Part shown: positions 41,217 to 48,402 of the stretch, one piece after another
Layout of the letters: every line of letters starts with the position of its first letter
How positions within the stretch are numbered: position 1 is the first letter of the stretch
DNA from: Acidovorax sp. NB1
GTDB lineage: Bacteria; Pseudomonadota; Gammaproteobacteria; Burkholderiales; Burkholderiaceae_C
Assembly: GCF_005405905.1 (NCBI RefSeq)
Contig: NZ_BJHU01000025.1
Span: 310,001 to 374,000 of the forward strand
Length of the DNA stretch: 64,000 bases
Reading direction: 5' to 3'
The notes under the pieces: generated by a model
What the model saw: only the letters and a program-made list of their open reading frames with translations
The model's database searches: none
What the model was told of the DNA's origin: nothing
Program-made: the position numbers and the translations under genes

Positions 41217-42509
41217 GTGAGCGCACCCGCCCAGCCCGACCGTGACGCCCTGCACCGCAGCATCGACTCGGTGTGGCGCATCGAGGCCGCACGCATCATT
41301 GCCAGCGTGGCGCGCATGACGCGCGATGTGGGTCGGGCCGAGGAGCTGGCGCAGGACGCGCTGGTCGCTGCGCTGGAGCATTGGCCCAAAGACGGCCTGC
41401 CCGCCAACCCGGCCGCCTGGCTCATGACGACCGCCAAGCGCCGCGCCATCGACCACCTGCGCCAGCAGGCCCTGCACCAGCGCGAGCACGAGGCACTGGG
41501 CCACGACCTCGAAGCGCTGCAGGCGCAGTACGCGCCCGACGTGGTGGACACCCTCATGCACGCCGAGCAGGACGACATTGGCGACGACCTGCTGCGCCTC
41601 ATCTTCACCGCCTGCCACCCCGTGCTGCCCACCGAGGCGCGCGTGGCCCTCACGCTGCGGCTGCTGGGCGGCCTCACCACGGCCGAAATCGCGCGCGCTT
41701 TCCTGGTGCCTGAGCCCACCGTGGCCCAGCGCATCGTGCGCGCCAAGCGCAGCCTCACGGCCGCCCATGTGCCGTTTGAGGTGCCCGGCGCGGCCGAGCG
41801 TGCGCCGCGCCTGGCCTCGGTGCTCGAGGTGATCTACCTCATCTTCAACGAAGGCTATGCCGCCACGGCGGGCGACGACTGGATGCGCCCAGCACTGTGC
41901 GGCGAGGCCCAGCGCCTGGTGCGGGTGCTGGCCAGCCTGGTGCCCGACGAGCCCGAAGTGCAAGGCCTGGTGGCCCTGCTCGAAATCCAGGCCTCGCGCC
42001 TGCCCGCGCGCACCGATGCACAAGGCCAGCCCGTGCTGCTCATGGACCAGGACCGCGCGCGATGGGACCACCTGCTGGTGCGCCGGGGCCTGGCGGCGCT
42101 GGACAAGGCCGAGCAGCTGGCGCGCACCGGCAAGCCCTGGGGACCATACGCACTGCAGGGCGCCATCGCCGCCTGCCACGCACGCGCCCGGCAGGCGCAA
42201 GACACCGAATGGCCCCACATCGTGGCGTTGTACGACGCCCTGCTGCAGGTTGCGTCTTCGCCCGTGGTGGCGCTGAACCGCGCCGTGGCCGTGGGCATGG
42301 CCGAGGGGCCCGCCGCCGCGCTGGCGCTGGTCGATGCGCTGGCTGGCGACTCCCTGCTGCGCCACTACCACTGGCTGCCCAGCGTGCGCGGCGACCTGCT
42401 GGCCAAGCTGGGCCGGGGGGATGAAGCGCGTGCCGAGTTCGAGCGCGCAGCCAGCCTCACCCGCAACGCGCAGGAAAAGGCGCTGCTGCTGGCCCGTGCC
42501 TGCGGCTGA
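41217..42509 (+). CDS. ECF42-type RNA polymerase sigma factor
   Basis: A 430-residue sigma factor. Region 2 (about 20-90; IASVARMTRDVGRAEELAQD, WLMTTAKRRAIDHLR) and region 4 (about 140-190; LTLRLLGGLTTAEIARAFLV) form the core. A ~200-residue helical, TPR-like C-terminal extension follows, which defines the ECF42 group; characterised members need this extension for activity. Start is GTG at 41217, directly after the VOC stop. The linked DGPF gene is the group's standard partner and there is no anti-sigma factor nearby, also typical. Target promoters and signal are unknown. Confidence 0.9.
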   Translation: MSAPAQPDRDALHRSIDSVWRIEAARIIASVARMTRDVGRAEELAQDALVAALEHWPKDGLPANPAAWLMTTAKRRAIDHLRQQALHQREHEALGHDLEALQAQYAPDVVDTLMHAEQDDIGDDLLRLIFTACHPVLPTEARVALTLRLLGGLTTAEIARAFLVPEPTVAQRIVRAKRSLTAAHVPFEVPGAAERAPRLASVLEVIYLIFNEGYAATAGDDWMRPALCGEAQRLVRVLASLVPDEPEVQGLVALLEIQASRLPARTDAQGQPVLLMDQDRARWDHLLVRRGLAALDKAEQLARTGKPWGPYALQGAIAACHARARQAQDTEWPHIVALYDALLQVASSPVVALNRAVAVGMAEGPAAALALVDALAGDSLLRHYHWLPSVRGDLLAKLGRGDEARAEFERAASLTRNAQEKALLLARACG

Positions 42510-42556
42510 AGGCCGGTGTTGTGCCCACCCTCCCCACGTTTCAAGGACATCTCTCC

Positions 42557-43084
42557 ATGCTGCACGCTGCCCCTGAATACCCACTGGAAGGCGGCTGCAC
42601 CTGCCGCCAGGTGCGCTACCGCCTGCTCACGCCTCCGCTGTTTGTGCACTGCTGCCACTGCCGCTGGTGCCAGCGCGAAAGCGGCGCTGCCTTTGCGCTG
42701 AACGCGATGATCGAGGCCGACCGCGTGGAACTGCTCGCAGGTGCCCCCGCGATGGTGCACACCCCGTCAGAAAGCGGTATGGGCCAAAAGATTGCGCGGT
42801 GCCCGCACTGCCAGGTGGCGGTCTGGAGCCACTACGCAGGCGCGGGGCCCCTCATGGCCTTTGTGCGCGTGGGCACGCTGGATGTGCCGGACCACCTGCC
42901 GCCCGACATCCACATCTTCACGGCCTCCAAACAGCCCTGGGTGGTGCTGCCGCCGGGGACACCCGCCGTGGCGGAATACTACGAACGCGATGGGTTGTGG
43001 CCCGCGCAAAGCATCGCCCGTCGCCAGGCGCTGCTGCCGCGCATCCAGGCCTACCGGGCGGCTGCAGGGCTCGATCCGGCCTGA
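42557..43084 (+). CDS. GFA-family zinc-binding protein
   Basis: A 175-residue protein of the GFA/DUF636 (glutathione-dependent formaldehyde-activating enzyme-like) family. Zinc ligands appear as GGCTCRQVRY near the start, CCHCRWCQRESG, and ARCPHC. The chosen ATG has AAGGAC nine bases upstream; a GTG at 42521 is in frame but less likely. It is the last gene of the ECF42-type cluster. Most GFA proteins lack a demonstrated reaction. Confidence 0.87.
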   Translation: MLHAAPEYPLEGGCTCRQVRYRLLTPPLFVHCCHCRWCQRESGAAFALNAMIEADRVELLAGAPAMVHTPSESGMGQKIARCPHCQVAVWSHYAGAGPLMAFVRVGTLDVPDHLPPDIHIFTASKQPWVVLPPGTPAVAEYYERDGLWPAQSIARRQALLPRIQAYRAAAGLDPA

Positions 43085-43106
43085 TGGCGTGTGCCGGGCG
43101 GGGTGC

Positions 43107-43604
43107 TCAGCGCCTGCGGCGCTTTTTGAGCGCCTGCCCCTGTGGCGTGGCGGCCTTGGGCGCCAGCCCCAGGGCGGCGCGGGCCAGCGTATCGGCCGCG
43201 CCATTGCGGTGGCGGGGAATCCACTGCACCTCGGCTTGTGCGAACTGCCGCAGTGCCTCGCGTGCTTCGTCAAACAGCGTTGCCAGCCGCTCAATCGGTG
43301 CCTTGGGGTGGCCGCCCAACTGCTCCACCAGCACGCTGTTGTCGCTGAACACGTGTACCGGGGTTGAGTTTGCGATGCCTTGCAGCGCCAGCCACTGCAG
43401 CGCCCACATCAGCGCGCGCAACTCGGCCTCGTTGTTGCAGCCGGTGAAGGTGGTGGCTTCGGAGATCTGGTGCTGCACGGTGCCGTCGGGGCCCGTCAGC
43501 ACCGCACCCAGGCCCATGCGACCGGGGTTGGGCCAGGCGCTGCCATCGCAGTGAATCACCCAGGCGCCGGGGGCGAGCGGTGTGGCCGCTCGTGCAGCGG
43601 TCAC
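43107..43604 (-). CDS. Ribonuclease HI
   Basis: A 165-residue RNase H fold protein that would cut RNA in RNA-DNA hybrids. The acidic active site is complete: Asp20 (HCDGSAWPNPG), Glu59 (NNEAELRAL), Asp88 (VFSDNS) and Asp138, with His132 in RHRNGAAD. The sequence resembles the Gram-positive/archaeal-type RNase HI more than E. coli RnhA, and its basic tail KKRRRR is unusual. Its start overlaps the stop of the DUF3297 gene by 4 bp, so the two are translationally coupled. Confidence 0.87.
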   Translation of the reverse strand: MTAARAATPLAPGAWVIHCDGSAWPNPGRMGLGAVLTGPDGTVQHQISEATTFTGCNNEAELRALMWALQWLALQGIANSTPVHVFSDNSVLVEQLGGHPKAPIERLATLFDEAREALRQFAQAEVQWIPRHRNGAADTLARAALGLAPKAATPQGQALKKRRRR

Positions 43605-43864
43605 TTGTAGAACGCTTCGACCGTGCCCTTGATCTTGATGAGCAGCGGCTGGCCCTTGCGGTCCAGCGTCTTGCCGGCGGGCACCTTCACCCAGCCTTCG
43701 CTGATGCAGTATTCCTCCACATCAAAACGCTCCTTGCCATTGAGGCGGATGCCGATGTCGTGCTCGAACACGGCGGCCACGTGGTGCGGGCTGCGGGGGT
43801 TGACCGACAGGTGGTCGGGCAGGGGGGGCTGGGCGGGGGTGTTGGGGGTGGTGGCTTCGGTCAT
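43601..43864 (-). CDS. DUF3297 family protein
   Basis: An 87-residue protein with the near-invariant DUF3297 core: LSVNPRSPHHVAAVFEHDIG, IRLNGKERFDVEEYCISEGW and GQPLLIKIKGTVEAFY. The family has no known function. It is the upstream partner of the RNase HI gene (4-bp overlap). A Pro-rich head of ~15 residues precedes the core. Confidence 0.88.
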   Translation of the reverse strand: MTEATTPNTPAQPPLPDHLSVNPRSPHHVAAVFEHDIGIRLNGKERFDVEEYCISEGWVKVPAGKTLDRKGQPLLIKIKGTVEAFYK

Positions 43865-43942
43865 AGAGGTCTCAGCGAGAAAGGAGAAAACGCAAAGCGC
43901 GGATTCTCCGGCATTTGCGCTGCGGGTCGTCCCGGCGTTCGA

Positions 43943-44524
43943 TCACCGCCCCAGCGGCGCCACGCCGATCAGCCACGCATGGCCCCAGAACGCAAAGCCC
44001 ACCCAGGCCACTGCGCCCACCACCACAGCCGCTGCCGTGCCTGTAGCGCTGCCCGCCGCGTACACGGTGCCCTGCGCCCGGTCGCGCTGGCGCGCGGCGC
44101 GAAAGCTCAGCACGGCCCACAGCAAAAAGCTGCCAAACAGCAGCACGTCGGCCAGGTTGCCGTTGGACAGCAAATGCGCCAGCGCCCACACCTTCACGCC
44201 CAGCACCATCGGGTGGTGCAGCCGGGCCTTGATGGCATTGCGCGGCACATAGGTGGCGGCCAGCAGCACAAAGGCGATCAGCGTGAGCAGCGCCGCCGCG
44301 TGCCGCATGCCGATGGGCGGCACCCACAGCACCACGGGCTGCTGCCGCGCCAGGCCATAGCCCCAGACGATGAGCGCCAGGCCCACGGCCGACACCAGCG
44401 AATACAGCCCTTTCCACGGCATCTCGCCCATGCGCGCCAGCGTCTGCGTGCGCCAGCCGTCGGCCACGATGCGCACCGAGTGCACACCCAGAAACAGCAC
44501 CAGTCCCAAAACCAGAATTCCCAT
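43943..44524 (-). CDS. NnrU family membrane protein
   Basis: A 193-residue inner-membrane protein with about five or six helices. NnrU landmarks are LVLFLGVHSVRI at the N-terminus, GMRHAAALLTLIAFVLLAATYVPRN, and HHPMVLGVKVWALAHLLSNG with conserved His residues. NnrU-type proteins were first linked to nitrite/nitric-oxide metabolism, and relatives methylate or isomerise small compounds; no denitrification genes are nearby. The ATG at 44524 is preferred because AAAGG lies seven bases upstream; an ATG at 44539 is also in frame. Confidence 0.87.
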   Translation of the reverse strand: MGILVLGLVLFLGVHSVRIVADGWRTQTLARMGEMPWKGLYSLVSAVGLALIVWGYGLARQQPVVLWVPPIGMRHAAALLTLIAFVLLAATYVPRNAIKARLHHPMVLGVKVWALAHLLSNGNLADVLLFGSFLLWAVLSFRAARQRDRAQGTVYAAGSATGTAAAVVVGAVAWVGFAFWGHAWLIGVAPLGR

Positions 44525-44604
44525 GGCAAGACCTTTCATCGGGGGTTGTTGTGGGCGCAGCCACCCGGCACCGGGCTGCGGCAGTCCCAGTATGCAAGAA
44601 ATTT

Positions 44605-44668
44605 GAATAAAAAAGGCCTTCTGCGCGCGTCCATCATGCCCTGATAGCTATCAAATTAGTAGTATCAA
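44605..44668 (-). repeat. TATCAAAT-type dispersed repeat, copy 7
   Basis: On the minus strand TACTACTAATTTGATAGCTA, TCAGGGCATGATGGACGCGC, GCAGAAGGCCTTTTTT. It lies between the exonuclease and NnrU genes and ends in a T-run on the minus strand. Confidence 0.82.
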
Positions 44669-44701
44669 AGCGTGGATGGATGCGCTCCGTGCGGGCCGTG
44701 G

Positions 44702-45313
44702 CTACACCGCCGCGTGCCGCGCCAGCAGCGCCCCCACGGCCGGTTTGGCACAGCGCTGCAGCGTTTGCAGCAGCGCATGGCTGGGCTCGGCCACGCGCCA
44801 GCGCGTGCGCAGGTCGTGCTGCATGCGGGCCAGCAGCGCGGCGGCCATCTCGGCATCGGCCAGCGCCCGGTGGGCTTGGCCTGTGCGCGGCAGGCCGTGG
44901 TAGTCCACCAGCGTGCCCAGCTTGTGGCTGGGCGCCTCGGGGTACAGGCGCCGCGACAGCAGCACCGTGCACGCATACGGCTGCGGTGCGGGCAGCCCCG
45001 CCAGCGCCAGCTCGGCCTGCCAGAACTTGCTGTCGAACGCCGCGTTGTGCGCCACCATGGGCGCATCGCCCACAAAACGCGCGGCGTCCTGCATCACCCC
45101 GGCCGCGTCGGGCGCGGCGTTGACCATCGCGTTGGTGATGCCGGTGAGCTGGGTGATGAACGACGGAATCCACACCCCGGTTTTCATCAGGCTCTGGAAC
45201 CGGTCCACCACCTGGCCGCCCTCCAGCAGCACGATGGCCACCTCGGTCGCACGTGCGCCCTGGCCGGGCGAGACGCCGGTGGTTTCAAAGTCGATGACGG
45301 CGATGGGGGACAT
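44702..45313 (-). CDS. 3'-5' exonuclease, DnaQ-like
   Basis: A 203-residue DEDDh exonuclease. Motif I is VIDFETTGVSP, motif II is around MVAHNAAFDSKFW, and motif III is HRALADAEM with the catalytic His and Asp. It is smaller than the polymerase III epsilon subunit and lacks its polymerase-binding tail, so it is probably a stand-alone nuclease in repair or RNA processing. The start at 45313 begins the domain directly; the frame is open upstream without homology. Confidence 0.88.
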   Translation of the reverse strand: MSPIAVIDFETTGVSPGQGARATEVAIVLLEGGQVVDRFQSLMKTGVWIPSFITQLTGITNAMVNAAPDAAGVMQDAARFVGDAPMVAHNAAFDSKFWQAELALAGLPAPQPYACTVLLSRRLYPEAPSHKLGTLVDYHGLPRTGQAHRALADAEMAAALLARMQHDLRTRWRVAEPSHALLQTLQRCAKPAVGALLARHAAV

Positions 45314-45366
45314 GGGCCTGCGTGCGAAAAAGAAGGATTGTGCCGCCGCACCTGACCTGCAATCTT

Positions 45367-45392
45367 GTGGGCCTGCGTGCCCGCAGGCCCAC
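45367..45392. repeat. 10-bp inverted repeat between exonuclease and hydrolase genes
   Basis: GTGGGCCTGC and GCAGGCCCAC flank a 6-base loop in the 138-bp gap between two divergent genes. It could be an operator or a transcript hairpin. Confidence 0.6.
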
Positions 45393-45451
45393 CAAAGTGC
45401 GTGGCCTACACTGCCCCACCCTGTTTCTGGATGCATGGAGCCGAGCACACC

Positions 45452-46873
45452 ATGAAGAAAAACGCCACCCCACCCGCCTGGCTCCACGCCGCGCTGGACT
45501 ACCTGCCGCAATGGCTGGACCTGCAACTGGAGCGCTACCGCCAGCCCGGGTGCTCCGTGGCCATTGCACGCGGCGGCGAAACGGTGGCGGAGCTGGCGCT
45601 GGGCGTGGCCGACATGCGCACCCACCAAGCCCTCACGCCCCGGCACCGCCTGCGCATTGCCTCGCACTCCAAGACCTTCACCGCAGCGGGCGTCATGCTG
45701 CTGCGCGAGCAGGGCAAGGTCGGGCTGGACGACCCCATTGGCCGCTATGTCGAGGGCCTGCACAAGGACCTGGCCGGGGCGCGCGTTGGCGAGCTGCTGT
45801 CGCACAGTGCGGGCGTGACGCGCGACGGCCCCGATGCAGGCCAGTTTCTGGACCGGCGGCCGTATCTCTCCCGCGCTGAGCTGCTGGCGGATCTGCGCGC
45901 CAAGCCTCCGCTGGAGTCAGGGGTGCAGCTCAAGTATTCCAACCACGGCTACGGGCTGCTGGGGCTGATGATGGAGCAGGTCACCGGCACGGAGTACACC
46001 AGCTGGATGGTCCGCCACGTGATCGATGCTGCGGGCCTGCAGGAAACCGTGCCCGACATGCCGCGCCTGGCGCGGAGCGCCCCGATGGCTGTGGGCCACA
46101 GCAGCGAGTTTCCGTTCGGCCAGCGCCTGATCGTGCCGGGCGACAACCCATGCGACGCCATGGCCCCGGCGGCCGGGTTTGTGTCCACCGCGTCGGATGT
46201 GGCCCGCTTCTTTTCGCAGCTGGCGCCGGACAGCCCGCGCAGCATCCTCTCGCCCGCCAGCCGCCGCGAGATGGCCCAGCGCCGCTGGCGCGACCCCTGC
46301 AACCTGTTCGAGTCCCACTACGGGCTGGGAACCATGCTCAGCGCGCCGGGCCCGCGCGAATGGATGGGCCACACCGGCAGCCTGCAGGGGTTCTTGTCGC
46401 GCACAGCGCGCTACCCCGCGCTCGATTTGACGGTGACCGTGCTCACCAACGCGCAGGATGGTCTGTCCACCGAGTGGGTGGAAGGCATTGCCAGCATCCT
46501 GTTTGCGTTCCAGCAGCATGGTGCGCCGGGCAGGAAGGAAGCCGCCTGGGCGGGGCGCTGGTGGAGCCTGTGGGGCGCGAGCGACCTGGTGCCCATGGGC
46601 AAGGTGGTGTGCCAGGTGGTGCCCGCCATGTTCGTGCCCTTCAACGCCGCCACCACCGAGCTGGCCGTCACCGGTCGTGACACCGGCGTGGTTCAGAAAG
46701 CCTCGGCCTACGCCAGCCCGGGCCAGCCAGTGCGGCGCGTGCGCGACGCCAGCGGCGCCGCCACCGAGCTGTGGGTGGGCGGCACCCAGCTGTTGCCCAA
46801 GGACGCGATGCTGGCCGAGGCCACCCGCCGCTATCGCAAGGCGCGCCCGCGTCGCAATACTTCACCAAAGTGA
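45452..46873 (+). CDS. Serine hydrolase, beta-lactamase/esterase class C fold
   Basis: A 473-residue penicillin-binding-protein-like hydrolase. The nucleophile motif is SHSKTF (Ser-x-x-Lys), the second motif is YSNHGY (Tyr-x-Asn) and the third is GHTGS. No signal peptide is seen, so it is probably cytoplasmic, in which case an esterase or peptidase role is more likely than drug resistance. A ~100-residue C-terminal beta domain follows the catalytic core. The start at 45452 is supported by GGAG 11 bases upstream; an ATG at 45431 is possible. Confidence 0.88.
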   Translation: MKKNATPPAWLHAALDYLPQWLDLQLERYRQPGCSVAIARGGETVAELALGVADMRTHQALTPRHRLRIASHSKTFTAAGVMLLREQGKVGLDDPIGRYVEGLHKDLAGARVGELLSHSAGVTRDGPDAGQFLDRRPYLSRAELLADLRAKPPLESGVQLKYSNHGYGLLGLMMEQVTGTEYTSWMVRHVIDAAGLQETVPDMPRLARSAPMAVGHSSEFPFGQRLIVPGDNPCDAMAPAAGFVSTASDVARFFSQLAPDSPRSILSPASRREMAQRRWRDPCNLFESHYGLGTMLSAPGPREWMGHTGSLQGFLSRTARYPALDLTVTVLTNAQDGLSTEWVEGIASILFAFQQHGAPGRKEAAWAGRWWSLWGASDLVPMGKVVCQVVPAMFVPFNAATTELAVTGRDTGVVQKASAYASPGQPVRRVRDASGAATELWVGGTQLLPKDAMLAEATRRYRKARPRRNTSPK

Positions 46874-46942
46874 TGGGTGCCCCCTTGCGCATGCGCAGGG
46901 GCGAATGCGCAATGGGCACGCAGTGCCAATGAACACAACAGC

Positions 46943-47977
46943 ATGAAAATTTCACAGATCGCCCTGCGCCTGGGGCACAGCCTGCTGCGCATCACCGGCG
47001 TCCTCGCCGCCGTGCTGGGCCTGCTGCTGGCCGCCATCCTGGCGGTTACCACCATGCCCGGCAGCTCGCACCGTGGCGCGCTTCCGTCGGCCACCGCCGA
47101 GCAGCAGGCGCTGGCACAGCAGTTGCGCCAGCATGTGGCGGTGATTGCCGCGCAGGAGCACAACGCCCAGCACCCTGCCGCCCTGGAGGCCGTGGCGACC
47201 TATCTGGAGTCAGAGCTGGCTGCGTACGGCTACCCAGTCCGGCGCGAGGAGTTCAAGGCGCGCGGTGCGGTGGTGCGCAACCTGGAGGTCACGGTGCCCA
47301 GCCAGAGCGCGCCGGGGCAGCGCCTGGTGGTGGTCGGTGCCCATTACGACTCGGCGCACGAAACACCCGGCGCCAACGACAACGCCACGGGCACCGCCGC
47401 CGTGCTGGCGCTGGCCAAAAGCCTCAAGCACCTGGGCGCCACCGCGCAGGCAGATGTGATGTTTGTGCTTTACACCCACGAAGAGCCGCCCTTCTTCAAG
47501 ACCCCGCAGATGGGCAGCCAGGTGCACGCCCAGGCCTTGCGGGCCCGTGGGGCGCCGGTGGTGGCGATGCTGTCGCTGGAGACCATGGGGTACTACTCGG
47601 GCGCACCAGGGTCCCAAAAGTACCCCTGGCCCTTGAACCAGTTCTACCCCTCGCAGGGTGATTTCATTTCCTTCGTCGCGACCACGCCGGACCTGGGACT
47701 GGCGCGCCAGGTGGTCCGGTCGTTCCGTTCGCATGCGGCGTTTCCGTCCGAAGGCATTGCGGCGCCGCGTTTCATCCCCGGCGTGGACTATTCAGACCAC
47801 GCAGCCTACATCGACGCGGGCTACCCCGCGCTGATGGTGACCGACACCGCCCCCTACCGCTACCCGCACTACCACACGCGCGAGGACACGCCCGACAAGG
47901 TGGACTACGACCGACTGGCCCGCGTGGTGCAGGGCCTGGAAGGGGTGGTGCGCGATCTTGCGCAGTCGCCACGCTGA
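46943..47977 (+). CDS. M28-family zinc aminopeptidase, membrane-anchored
   Basis: A 344-residue peptidase. One N-terminal hydrophobic helix (about 18-36) probably anchors it, with the catalytic domain in the periplasm. Two-zinc site motifs: VVVGAHYDSAHETPGANDNATG, YTHEEPPFF (general base Glu) and LSLETMGYY, plus a late His in DYSDHAAY. The start at 46943 is the Met directly before the membrane helix; the open frame upstream is low-complexity. It follows the serine hydrolase by 70 bp on the same strand. Confidence 0.9.
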   Translation: MKISQIALRLGHSLLRITGVLAAVLGLLLAAILAVTTMPGSSHRGALPSATAEQQALAQQLRQHVAVIAAQEHNAQHPAALEAVATYLESELAAYGYPVRREEFKARGAVVRNLEVTVPSQSAPGQRLVVVGAHYDSAHETPGANDNATGTAAVLALAKSLKHLGATAQADVMFVLYTHEEPPFFKTPQMGSQVHAQALRARGAPVVAMLSLETMGYYSGAPGSQKYPWPLNQFYPSQGDFISFVATTPDLGLARQVVRSFRSHAAFPSEGIAAPRFIPGVDYSDHAAYIDAGYPALMVTDTAPYRYPHYHTREDTPDKVDYDRLARVVQGLEGVVRDLAQSPR

Positions 47978-47995
47978 ACGGGCTCGGTCGCTCGG

Positions 47996-48352
47996 TCAGG
48001 CTTTCTTCAAAAACTCCGACTTGAGCAGCATGCTGCCCAGGTCGGTCTTGCAGTCCACGTTATGGCCATCGGCGCCATCAACCAGGCGGATGCTCTTGAT
48101 CTTGGTGCCCTTCTTGAGCGTGGACGACGAGCCCTTGACCTTGAGGTCCTTCACCAGGATCACCGCATCGCCATCGGCCAGGGGGTTGCCATTCGCGTCG
48201 CGCACCACGCCGTCGCCTGCATCGGTGTCGGCGTCCGCAGCATCGGCCACTTGCGGCCACTCAAACGTGCAGTCGGGGCACACGTAGTTGCTGCCATCGG
48301 GGTAGGTGTTCTCCAGGCCACATTGGGGGCAGGCGGGCACGGTGTGGGGCAT
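47996..48352 (-). CDS. PhnA/YjdM-like zinc-ribbon protein
   Basis: A 118-residue protein with an N-terminal zinc ribbon (CPQCGLENTYPDGSNYVCPDC) and the PhnA domain (DGDAVILVKDLKVKGSSSTL, then KKGTKIKSIRLVDGADGHNV and a C-terminal LKSEFLKK). Despite the PhnA name, the E. coli homologue YjdM is not required for phosphonate use, and its function is unclear. It is convergent with the M28 gene, and 50 bp separate it from the helicase gene on the same strand. Confidence 0.9.
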   Translation of the reverse strand: MPHTVPACPQCGLENTYPDGSNYVCPDCTFEWPQVADAADADTDAGDGVVRDANGNPLADGDAVILVKDLKVKGSSSTLKKGTKIKSIRLVDGADGHNVDCKTDLGSMLLKSEFLKKA

Positions 48353-48402
48353 GGTTTTCTTTCTGATTGTGGTGGTGACAAGGGCTGGCGACTGTACAGG
48401 GG

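Noticed and set aside
39492-42584. A 1030-codon open frame on the minus strand opposite the ECF42-type cluster
   Set aside because: It covers five genes with intact domains on the plus strand and has no recognisable domain itself.
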